Origin: Perkinsus olseni
Lineage: Eukaryota > Perkinsozoa > Perkinsida > Perkinsidae
Direction: 5' to 3'
DNA: 64,000 bases
NCBI GenBank assembly: GCA_013115135.1
Contig: JABANP010000211.1
Location: 21,504 to 85,503 of the forward strand
Positions 55,137-64,000 of the stretch are shown piece after piece (the stretch's first letter is position 1; the number at the start of each line of letters is the position of its first letter). Below the pieces are notes generated by a model. It saw only the letters and a program-made list of their open reading frames with translations. It searched no databases and had not been told where the DNA came from. Position numbers and translations under genes: made by a program.

Positions 55137-57497
55137 CTAACTCCCAAGGAGCTCCTCCTCCTCGCTAACCGTAAAATATGCCGGTAGCTCGCCCACAGAA
55201 GCACCAAGCAAACGCTCGATGAACTTCGAGACCGGCACACGCCTTCCCAAGGCCCGCGCCACTCGCTGGCGAGGCCTTACGCCCCGAGATAAATCGTCAC
55301 TAATCTCGTTACTCACGCCCGACACATGGAAGGCTCGCACCTGCCGGCCCACACGTCTGCACGCAACCAACCTGGCCCACAGTTCCGCCATGCGAGGGAC
55401 ACTGCTGGAGCCTTTATTTACCACATGTATCGCCGCAGTATTGTCGCTCAGAATAGTGCACTCACTCTCTGACTCGTCTTGGATCTCGCCCACAATGAGC
55501 AAACCCAACACTATCGCAAAGAGTTCCAGCCTCGAAATATCTCCTGAGACAAACGTGTCTCCCATCAACTGTCGAAGCGCCATGTCACTGGATTGTCTGA
55601 GATTCAGCGCGAACCACAGGCGTAAAGTACGCCCTTTACTCACTGAACAGACCGTTCCTCCGAGCCCTTCAAGGCTAGCGTCTGTAATAATTATAGACCT
55701 CGAAGCCGCCCATTCTGCCTCGACTGAACGCCCGATAATTTCAGGCAATGAGAAGGCCCGCACCTGCTCGCTCCTCAACAGTCCCAGCAAAAGGCGTATC
55801 TTGTCACAGACATTTGAACCGAGAAATGCCGAACGAAGGGGCGCTTTCGACACAGCATTCTTCTTACTCTTCACCGCCTTCAACCATGCAAATATAGGAG
55901 CCAAATGACAACGATATCTCGTGAAGCATTGTGTGGCCCACGTCAGGCGGCCTAGGAGAGACTCAACCACGTTTATCTCCACAGCGTAGCCTGCTTCCGC
56001 TTTACGCAAAACATATTCGCCTTGGCCTCCTATCAGCTCCAACTTCTCATTCGGAATCGACAGCTTGCCCGTGTGCAGATCTAACTGAAAACCCAACGTT
56101 CTCGGAGAATTCGACACTCTGGCCTTTGCTAATTCCAGTAACACCCCTATCACCTTGGACGATACTATCACTGCCAGGAAATCTCTGAGGCACGTTGCGT
56201 CGCAAGACGCCCACGACCCATCATCAACATATAACACGCATAAGAGGGAGAGTATCGCTCGCATGATCCTGTGGCACAAACTATACGCGCGTACCCAGAG
56301 GTACGGACTCGAAACGAGTCCAAATGGGAGTCTTACATGGTAGAAGTAGTCAAACTTCTGCACCATCCCGTTCGATTGGTCCTTCCCATCACACCCGTTT
56401 CGTTCAATTGCCACGAACAAAAACCCTTCATCTCCTCTCGCCACGCTGAGATGCCTAAAGGCATCTTTGGCGTCCACCTCAATGATCCTGACACTATTGC
56501 CGTAGCTCTCAAGGGCAAATCGCAGCAACTGTCCTACCGATCGCAATCCCGGCAGGGCCACAGTTTCGGTCAGGTTCCCCTGAGAAGTCACCAGATCATT
56601 CAGTCCACTACGTCGCATATCATTTATCAGTCTAAAGGCTCGAGGGATCCTATTTGGCTTTTCCACCAAGGCAATTTTACTAATAATCGCTCCCGGTGGA
56701 GGTTCCTCACCCTCCGCCAACTTCACCATGTGTCCACGCTCTACGGATCTCTCCAATTCTCTTTTCACTTCCCCGGGCAACGCCCGAGCCGACTCGTAGT
56801 TGCGAAAGGTGTCCCTCTCGAACAGCGATATCGGGTGACCGGGTATCTGGCTAGCTGAATAGGGCACCCAAATACCCGACGGTTCAACCTTCTCTCTTAC
56901 GCCGATGTTCACCCCAAAATCTATCTCGTCAATAATACTATCATCTTCGCAATTTCCCTCAAGGAACACTCGCGACAAAGCGCGCAACAGCGGGGGCCTG
57001 AGCGGAGAACCCGAGCGTGCTACGCGACTTTCACACCCTAGAAGCGAGCACCATTCCGACCTCACACGCTCCGCCGATTTCTCCACGGCTTTTTCTACTG
57101 CGGCCCACTCGAATCCTGCCTGCTGCTCTCGCGGCAGTTTCACCCACCTAGACACGAATCGGCCCGCCTCGCTATCCTCGAGTTCATCAATGACTTTACC
57201 TAGGACCTCTCGGAGAGATTGTTGAATCTTGGTCGGGGGGCCTTCCGGGATGCCCCACGGACACAATCCTGGTCGAGCCGTGCCATCCGTTAACCCTGTC
57301 GTATCGGTGACATTCCAATCTCGTCTAACATTCGCCGCCCACCTTTCGAGATCCCCCAACTGCCGGTCCAATTTTGCGCACTCCTCGTTTCCCCGACGCT
57401 GGCGATCTCTCTCCTTCGCTCGTCTTCGTCTTCTGGCCTCCTCCGAGCGCTTCACGCGCCGGGTCTCCGTCGGCTTGGGGGAGCGTCTGGCGGGCAT
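55137..57497 (-). CDS. Reverse transcriptase and RNase H of the Ngaro/PAT-type element
   Basis: ATG at 57497 (the frame is open to a TTG at 57524); 786 residues. The N-terminus is very basic and charged (RRVKRSEEARRRRRAKERDR). The RT follows from about 270: ISKIALVEKPNRIPRAFRLI, IIEVDAKDAFRHL, LPFGLVSSPYLW and the YVDD box near 422. RNase H covers the C-terminal part with ITDASLEGLGG near 603, LELFAIVLGL and LSDNTAAIHVV. It makes the cDNA in the element cycle. It begins 215 bases after the gag stop. Confidence 0.85.
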   Translation of the reverse strand: MPARRSPKPTETRRVKRSEEARRRRRAKERDRQRRGNEECAKLDRQLGDLERWAANVRRDWNVTDTTGLTDGTARPGLCPWGIPEGPPTKIQQSLREVLGKVIDELEDSEAGRFVSRWVKLPREQQAGFEWAAVEKAVEKSAERVRSEWCSLLGCESRVARSGSPLRPPLLRALSRVFLEGNCEDDSIIDEIDFGVNIGVREKVEPSGIWVPYSASQIPGHPISLFERDTFRNYESARALPGEVKRELERSVERGHMVKLAEGEEPPPGAIISKIALVEKPNRIPRAFRLINDMRRSGLNDLVTSQGNLTETVALPGLRSVGQLLRFALESYGNSVRIIEVDAKDAFRHLSVARGDEGFLFVAIERNGCDGKDQSNGMVQKFDYFYHVRLPFGLVSSPYLWVRAYSLCHRIMRAILSLLCVLYVDDGSWASCDATCLRDFLAVIVSSKVIGVLLELAKARVSNSPRTLGFQLDLHTGKLSIPNEKLELIGGQGEYVLRKAEAGYAVEINVVESLLGRLTWATQCFTRYRCHLAPIFAWLKAVKSKKNAVSKAPLRSAFLGSNVCDKIRLLLGLLRSEQVRAFSLPEIIGRSVEAEWAASRSIIITDASLEGLGGTVCSVSKGRTLRLWFALNLRQSSDMALRQLMGDTFVSGDISRLELFAIVLGLLIVGEIQDESESECTILSDNTAAIHVVNKGSSSVPRMAELWARLVACRRVGRQVRAFHVSGVSNEISDDLSRGVRPRQRVARALGRRVPVSKFIERLLGASVGELPAYFTVSEEEELLGS

Positions 57498-57712
57498 GTG
57501 AAAGGGGGGCACGACCAACTGCAATAGGACCGAGCCCGAATACTGCCAGCATTCGATTCTACTGACCCCCCTGCGTCTGAGACACCTCCTCAGAGACTGA
57601 AACCTCCACAGGAGAACCTATTCTGGGCGTCGTGCCCTGGAAGTAGTGGGTTTCCCTCTCAACACAACCCCACTCACTGGTCAACTACAGAAAAGACGGA
57701 GACAATCATTAG

Positions 57713-58843
57713 CTACTGTCGCTTCGACTCTTCTTTCTCCAGCTTCTTATCCTCCGGCTTCGGGTGAGAGTAAGGGCCTCCTTTACCGCCCTTATTACCC
57801 TTACCCGGCTTGGCTGGTGCCTTACCGCCGTTGCTCCCTTTCTGGCTCCTCGCTCCCTTTCCCTGGCCGAACTCGGCCCCAGGCTTCGGAGCTTGGTACG
57901 GGGCTTCACTCGCGAACTTCAATTTCGCCTCCGAAAAGGAGTCGTTGACGACAGCATCGGTGTACATATCGTATACCGATGCGTCCTTTCTAACTGCCAG
58001 TCTGCCGGGGACCGACTGTCTATGATAACGATCGTAGAAGACTGCTCGGCCCCATCCTTGAGCGCCAAAGCTCAATACTTTCATTACATACGCAAACAGC
58101 AGTAGAAAGTTACCATCAGGATGGGCTAGCCACACCGCCGTAGCCCATCTAACCAGGCACCCCGCGATCTCGGAGCTCGGCACGAATAAGTCTTCGGCCT
58201 TCTTCCTGGGCTTCATCACTTGTATTACTTCGCCTTCGATGCTCGTCATAACCTCCGTACCCTCGGATCTCTCGACGAAGGAGGTTCTGAATTCTGCCAA
58301 TTCGACGAACCTCCCATCTTTCACGGCAGCTACCGCTTTTGCCGATGGGATTAAGGCACGAGGTAACTCGTACCCGGTCCTCTCGGTCACCCTCTGCACC
58401 AAACTCGATAGGTCGACTTCGGGCATCTTTGAAAACGCTTTCCGCGCTCTCTCAGTCGTGGTGGTCACATAGCTGCCACATTCCTCGGTGAAAGCCATGC
58501 CCGTGGACGTCAATATTGAACGCCATCGTTCTTCCCTGGTCGCCTTTGCCGCTCCGTCCTCATTCGGGGCCGGGGGTTCGGGGCATTCGACACGCCCAGC
58601 TCCGGCCGACCAGAAGGACTTTTGTAGTTTTCCCACTACCTGCAGAGTGAGACCCTCGCACTGGTCCAGCAGGAACTTTCTCTTCGTTATCGCGTCCGCG
58701 CTGTCACCCGGGACCACCGAGGCCACTATTTCTTGAAGGACAGCGCCTTGGTCAGCCATGGACGACTGGTGACACAAACCAACTACGGCAAAACAGGAGA
58801 TAACCTCACTACCGCACCCGGTAGAGTTATCGGACTCCCTCAT
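57713..58843 (-). CDS. Gag-like protein of the Ngaro/PAT-type element
   Basis: ATG at 58843, 376 residues. A second ATG at 58759 in a better context (TCCATGGC) would give 348. The middle is a soluble helical domain without recognisable motifs; the C-terminus is Lys/Gly/Pro-rich and basic (GKGNKGGKGGPYSHPKPEDK), suited to bind RNA, and has no zinc knuckle. It is assigned as gag from its position before the RT frame and its basic tail. Confidence 0.65.
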   Translation of the reverse strand: MRESDNSTGCGSEVISCFAVVGLCHQSSMADQGAVLQEIVASVVPGDSADAITKRKFLLDQCEGLTLQVVGKLQKSFWSAGAGRVECPEPPAPNEDGAAKATREERWRSILTSTGMAFTEECGSYVTTTTERARKAFSKMPEVDLSSLVQRVTERTGYELPRALIPSAKAVAAVKDGRFVELAEFRTSFVERSEGTEVMTSIEGEVIQVMKPRKKAEDLFVPSSEIAGCLVRWATAVWLAHPDGNFLLLFAYVMKVLSFGAQGWGRAVFYDRYHRQSVPGRLAVRKDASVYDMYTDAVVNDSFSEAKLKFASEAPYQAPKPGAEFGQGKGARSQKGSNGGKAPAKPGKGNKGGKGGPYSHPKPEDKKLEKEESKRQ

Positions 58844-59739
58844 TGGAGTAAAGAGGCATTGTGCACGGTCAACAACACCTACAACGCGCGAGGCTCCCCT
58901 CCCTGTACGCTGGTCTTCAAGAAGACCAGGCTAGACTGTGGGAACACAACACGCATTTCATATCGAACGGGCCATGCCCGATACAGCCCTGCATCGACAT
59001 GAGCGGAATGCCAACTGCTCTACGGCAGCCCACGTATTACGTGACTGTCCATAATGCCATCCGGCCAACTACCCGGCCCTCGTCGCACGGCCCCTTCCGT
59101 GGCGGAGAGAACTGCCTCGGACTACCTCAGCTAGTCCTAGCAAAGCGTCAAGCTTGCTCTTGGGGGTGAGGTATCGGTTTTGAACAAAACCGCGCCCTCG
59201 AAAAACACGTGGGAAACCTCCCTCGGACGGTCAACCCACAGGCGTTTGTATGGGATGCCACTCCACTCCCGAAGTGGGCTTATTGCGTATCCTCCAAGAA
59301 TTGCAACACTCCAGGTGTGCTCCGCTTGAACGAATACGTAGAGGGACCAACTGTTATACCTTCCCGCATAACCAGTCAGAGCTTGCGGCTGGTCTTAAGG
59401 AAGACCAGGCGCGCAAGGACCCGGCCGAGACCAGAGTCACCTCCTCCACACACGCCCCCTCCTGGTGTGACACCAAGGAGGGTAGCCCGCTGACCCTTGC
59501 CGGCGTCTTGGGCAAAACGGCCAAACTGGCCTTCGAGGTTACGGCCTATCCGAGGCACCCATAACCATAGCTACGTTCACGAGATGTGAAGCGGTCTCAT
59601 CCAGTGCTACTCGTCACCGAAGGCACCCTTGTTGAGGTTCTACTTGAGACCACTCCGCCATACGACGGCAGTAAGGACAGAAAAAAAAACAACTGCATTC
59701 GTGAACCCCCGACGAGAAAACAGACCGTAATCACACGTT
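58844..59739 (-). other. Leader of the Ngaro/PAT-type element
   Basis: About 900 bases between the outer X repeat and gag, with no credible frame. Two related hairpins lie in it: CTGGTCTTC-AA-GAAGACCAG at 58910-58929 and CTGGTCTT-AAGG-AAGACCAG at 59389-59408. Confidence 0.5.
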
Positions 59740-59908
59740 AAAGAGCTATAACACTTCGTTGCACATCCACCAACACCTCCATATATTACTCCACGACTAG
59801 CTCACTAGCCAGTCATCGGGTGCCACAGCTCGCACAAACTTTCGCGCTCGCCCGAGCCGCACACACAAGCGTGATCCTAATCACTTGGAACCACAGCTAG
59901 AGGTTTCC
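59740..59908 (-). repeat. Split direct repeat X, outer copy (A1)
   Basis: 169 bases, marks the 5' end of the element in its own sense. The plus-strand end is AGGTTTCC, then host sequence TGCCTAAGAACG. Confidence 0.9.
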
Positions 59909-61259
59909 TGCCTAAGAACGCTAGCGGCCAGGGTTGATCCAGCGGGCCGCTGGCAGCGGTAGATAATAGCGCTCACTATTCTGCTGGTGATCTGGAAATT
60001 GAGCAGACCTCAAAGCAAAGCCCTTCAATTCCCTTGAATAGAGTTTGGTCTAGCGGCACAGATAGTAGTCGCCTAATGCAGACACCCGCGTTCAATTCTT
60101 GCATTCCATCTTTTTAGTTATAATTTAGTGCACATTTAGTCAATTTAGTCCATCAAGTAAGTGCACTACTAACAACTCGTAGTGGTTGGAACGGACCAGC
60201 TACTGCATGAGACCCTCTCATTGAGAGGGATACACCCGAGCCGATGGCGAGCGAGGAGCCTCCTTGATGGAGGTACGAGGCGAGGCACAGGAGACTGACC
60301 GGGACAGAACAACATACGCTTGGTGAATACTTTTTTGTCAAGGGGATAAGGGTAAGTGCTGACTTCCTGTGCAATCAGGTTCGATCCCGGGAGGCGGCAC
60401 CGGGGGCGAACCTGATGCGTGCGGCCCGCGAGCGGTTGTATTGATATGTTTTCCGCCAGCAGCTCGCGCAAAACATGTCAATACGAGTGAGATGAAGTAG
60501 AATTGAAGACGTGCGCACCGAACTTGCGAGAAAGTTGCTACTCAACACAAAACCGAACCTGCGTGATGATTGAGCAACTTAGCTTGAAACTGTATATAGG
60601 CCAGAATGTCGAATTACGCTAGATTGGAGCAAAGAGACTGAACCCGCCGCTGTTAGCAACCGATTTGCCGAAACGAAGAATCGGTTGCCGGAATGTACAG
60701 AATGTGCAGCATGGTAGAAACGGTTGCCGATTCAACTTCAAGTTGCGCTGGCCCGATTCAATTATCACGATAGCCACTCGCCAGCAACGAACGCTCACGT
60801 GCAAAGAACCATCGAGTCTTCACCAAGAAATGGATCAGGCACGAAAAAGTCGGGCCGTTCAGTAAAAACTACGGAAACCAGTCCTAGGATCGATCCTGAA
60901 GTTCGATCTTGAGAACGTGTTCGGGGAGCTCCGTCCTAAGATTTTTCAGTATCAATCCGGCGGTCTGCAGATAATGATTCAGGGGTTGATTCAGTTTTCT
61001 TGTCAGCGAAAAAATCACAAGATGATTGACAGGCGTTGATTCATTGAATTTTGCCTCGGATTGGGAAATCACAATCATAGGCTCTTGACTTAGATATCGA
61101 CAGGGATTCGAAAATCAGAAGCCTTCCTAAGTCAACCTATGAACTCGTGTTGGAGCTTTCAAGGCCCGGAACTCGATAACCAAGCACTTGGACTCGGAAC
61201 TCGGTAGGCCCCAGGGCCTTAACCCGCTCCAGGGTGTCGTGAGTCATATGGGTTCTTCG
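59909..61259. other. 1.35 kb noncoding, hairpin-rich
   Basis: No credible frame. A stretch at 60213-60483 contains four inverted repeats in a row (see findings). A degenerate tRNA-like phrase near 60046 was judged not to fold. Confidence 0.4.
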
Positions 61260-61749
61260 CGATGATCACATTCACGACTGGTCATCACGCATTCTACCAC
61301 CACCGGTCCACAACACAGCAGACGACAATATGCTATGCAATACGATATCAAAGAAATCACCGCTTCGAGCTTGGGGAATCGAATTACGCGAAAGATATCA
61401 TGTTTTGATAAGCATCGGTTATAGACAACCATGCAGTAATACACCAGAACATGTGGTCCCACTACCGGCGGCTCACAGATAAATCGCGGAAAATCGCACA
61501 ACGTTTGAGTGAGTCTCGCGAGAGGATGTTAGATGGAGGCCACACGCCCCAACCACGTCTTTATCGAACTGCTGATGGAAGTTTACTTGTAAGAGTCGGT
61601 TACTTCGATGGCGACTCATCACCTCACACAGAACTACAACGCAACAAGTAAAGTAACGGCACACGAATGGCAACTTCACAAGAACAGAGGCAGTAAGAAT
61701 AGAATAGAAAGAAGAACAGAAGAAACACATTTGGCTAGAGTCGAAGAAA

Positions 61750-61770
61750 AATACTCTTCGCGTGAGTATT
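61750..61770 (-). other. 3' flank hairpin (copy C)
   Basis: Same AATACTC / GAGTATT stem as copies A and B, in the inverted copy. Confidence 0.5.
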
Positions 61771-61796
61771 AGTCGATTATTAAATCATCATCACCA

Positions 61797-63297
61797 TTAA
61801 GCTTGTACATCACAAGAGCATGGGATATTAGTACCCGAGCATACTGATGGATAGGACCAGTATTTACAGTAACTACCAGTGTACTGAGAGCAACAGTATG
61901 CATCACCATTCTCACAATTGAAGGGAGTTGTGGGTGGTGCGGTAGAAGTTGTCGGCATCATTCCAGTTGTTGTAGTGCTTGTGGTTATGACCTTATCACA
62001 TGAGCATTCCATATTGGAACCGGAACAAATTTGTGGGACTTCCCAGTATTTACAGTAACTACCGGGTATATACGACGAACACTGCTCATCACCGACACTA
62101 CACTCCTTCTTGCCACAAGACGTAGTAGAAGGTGATGCCTCAGTAGTCGTGGCAGCAGCCGTAGTAGTACTAGGAGTAGTGGTAGTTGTGGTAGTGGTGG
62201 TTGGGCAAGTAACATTGGGTGTGGGCCAGAAGACGAACCTGTCGGGATCTGCGTTGTAATCCCAGATTGTGAAACCCCAGTAGAAACTCATACCGAACAC
62301 TCCATCGTCAGCATTAACAAACTGATTAGTATCATGACCAGTACCGCAGCCTCCTCCAAGTATGACGGCATCTCCATCGGGGACCTCAGCACACTGAGTA
62401 TAAATTGCATCATCACCGTATCGATAACTGATAGTGTTGAGTAAAACCATCTTCGTCATAAGTCAAGAAACCAAAGCGTCCATTCATCTTGAAGTTGAAC
62501 TTGAACTCTCTCTTCGTACTCGAAGGCTCCCACTTAACGACACGATACTGATTCACCGAGTCCTCACCATTGCCAAGCTGGGATATGTAAATGTAACCAT
62601 GCATAGACTGCACTCCTTGGGGATAATACAAATGCTCATCATCATCAATTGCCTTACCATCAGCATTACCCGCGACCAGCTTTTTCGACGCAGTTTCAAC
62701 ACCATCCGATATCGGATCCCATTGGTAGACCTGATTGTTCTTAGCATCAACAGCATACAAGTACGGATGATCATCATTCTGATACCAATTAATTGAGGTC
62801 CAAGTATGATCACTCGAAGCTGGCTCCAAAACCTTGTAATCACCCAAACCAAGGCCCAACTGAAGGTCTTTAGTCTCCGGAGTGCCATAGAGTCTGATCT
62901 CGTTGTCAACGACAGCCCAAATATACGCCGGGGAATACTGGCAGTGTAGAAACCAGTAGTGGCGGAAGCGATTGAATCGGCCTTGGCATTAATCATGACC
63001 TCTCTATCAGTATCGTCGCTCGAACTAGCCCGGAATACCGAATACTCACCAGTGCCCAAATCTTGAGCGGAGATGAGGAAGTCCCAATAACCCTTCATCA
63101 TTGCATCATAGTCGATCATCTTTATACCATCAGTTGGTAGGAAATGACACGAGATGAGATTTTTATAACAATTCTCGTAAATCATAACATGATGATCATC
63201 CTCACACCACCCATCGGGGACGACCTCAGAGGAAGCGGAGGCCATAACACCGATAGAAGCAGCAGCAGCACCTGCGAGAATAGCGAATCCAAAACAT
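61797..63297 (-). pseudogene. Secreted propeller-like protein with two six-cysteine modules, copy C, frame broken
   Basis: Aligns over its whole length with the copies at 46617 and 50084 and carries the copy-B residues (Lys, Pro, Phe). Three one-base changes in homopolymers break the frame: four instead of three T right after the ATG (63291-63294), four instead of five C at 62930-62933, and four instead of three T at 62443-62446. The pieces between them read normally (62413-62859 for the propeller part; 61797-62459 for the end with both modules). Either a young pseudogene or an intact gene with uncorrected run-length errors; the latter is quite possible since nothing else is damaged. Confidence 0.7.
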
Positions 63298-64000
63298 GAA
63301 TTAAAAAGCAACTGAGGAGAATGAGATCAGAAAGGAGGATCTAACAGTACCAAACATTGCTTTAAATAACACTTAATGAATTCAGTCGTCATTCACGATG
63401 GATAACCGCAGCTAGTATAAGGCTAGTATCAAAATGAGCTTAGAGGGACAATGAAGGGGACAGTCCCACACAAGAGTGTTTTAGATAAGAAAGCAGTAAT
63501 CAGAAATGGGGTGGTGGGTATCCTGTATTCTCGAGGGACAGTGGAGCTCAGCATTGAGTGGGTTGGTGGGTCGAGGCATCTAAGCGGCTTTTGAGTATAC
63601 GACTACTCGGTCTGATGCTGCCGAGTCTTTGGTGAGTTGGTCGGTAGTGGTGGCGAAGAGGACATCTTGCCGTCCCAAACGGTTAGCGTTGAAATGGCAG
63701 TCAATATTCCACTCAACTAAGATGGTTTAACGGTTCCCCTGTAGGCGCCCATTGACGTACACTTGAGGTCGGTTGGAAGGTTGAAGAAACCGGTGAGCAC
63801 CCCGTTGTGAACAAGACGGTTTTACAACAGCAACATCCGGGCTGGGACAACTCCGCGAGATAACGCCTTGGAGATCTCACTAGTCTCGAACGTCAATTGA
63901 GTAACGCTCTTCATGACTGCGGAGTTTACAATATCATGTCATCTAACAAGGATTCTAACCTGGCATGTTGAAAGTACAAGCAGACTGCTGCCCGGTACAC

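Larger units (their letters stand above)
52344..59908 (-). mobile_element. Ngaro/PAT-type tyrosine-recombinase retrotransposon, complete
   Basis: In element sense (minus strand) the order is repeat X (59908-59740), gag, RT-RNase H, tyrosine recombinase, then repeat Y (52937-52755), X (52721-52553), Y (52526-52344). That is the split direct repeat layout A1-ORFs-B1-A2-B2 that defines Ngaro/PAT elements, where a circular intermediate is rebuilt and integrated by the recombinase. Both X copies (169 bases) and both Y copies (183 bases) appear identical, and all three frames are open, so the insertion looks recent and possibly active. The outer ends are GGAAACC and GGTTTCC, inverted complements. 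No target duplication is seen, as expected. Confidence 0.9.
61260..64000 (-). repeat. Segmental duplication, inverted copy C (runs off the window)
   Basis: Reverse complement of the segment seen as copies A and B. It extends on the left to flank shared only with A (about 61260-61660) and on the right to the window end, at the GTGTACCGGGCAGCAG phrase of copies A and B. Confidence 0.85.

Noticed and set aside
60044..60116. tRNA-like sequence (TGGTCTAGCGGC, then GCGTTCAATTC) with a T run after it
   Set aside because: The acceptor stem pairs at about four of six positions and the T arm has two mismatches; at best a decayed tRNA-derived fragment.

Overview
This is nuclear DNA from a eukaryotic microbe. 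The evidence is GT-AG introns of only 46-63 bases, an APE-type LINE, a tyrosine-recombinase (Ngaro/PAT type) retrotransposon, secreted Thr-rich proteins and type II membrane glycosyltransferases. The mix suggests an alveolate of the Perkinsus kind, but that is inference; no rRNA or organelle marker is present.

Left part (1-13.8 kb): the tail of one LINE (1-183), a 1.2 kb (ACN)n triplet array, a nearly full-length LINE (ORF1, APE endonuclease, reverse transcriptase, RNase H, poly-A at 7308-7331), then a second (ACN)n array with a 27-bp minisatellite that runs into a single six-cysteine module (ends 9543). The next 4.2 kb hold no intact gene, only decayed scraps of the same Thr-rich family.

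Centre (13.8-32.3 kb): what looks like one giant secreted, mucin-like gene. It has a signal peptide, a Lys-spaced Thr/Ser/Gly minisatellite (14.1-16.7 kb), about 14 kb of almost pure ACN (Thr) codons with local frame slips and higher-order repeats, then four six-cysteine modules and a stop at 32271. The module C-x6-C-x8-C-x8-C-x6/20-C-x-C also occurs in pairs in the secreted propeller-like proteins to the right, so one lineage-specific module family links the genes of this window.

Right-centre (32.9-44.7 kb): a RING-finger gene reconstructed here from seven exons, a small membrane protein, three tandem GT61-like glycosyltransferase paralogs on the minus strand with mosaic conservation, and between paralogs two and three, two short spliced genes. 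Extracellular Thr-rich proteins and Golgi-type glycosyltransferases would fit one glycocalyx or wall-building role, but this rests only on proximity.

Right part (44.7-64 kb): a segmental duplication carrying a 499-residue secreted protein (two direct copies, plus one inverted copy with three single-base homopolymer length changes). Between the second direct copy and the inverted copy sits a complete 7.6 kb Ngaro/PAT-type element (52344-59908) with identical split direct repeats and open gag, RT-RNase H and tyrosine recombinase frames. A hairpin-rich noncoding stretch follows it.
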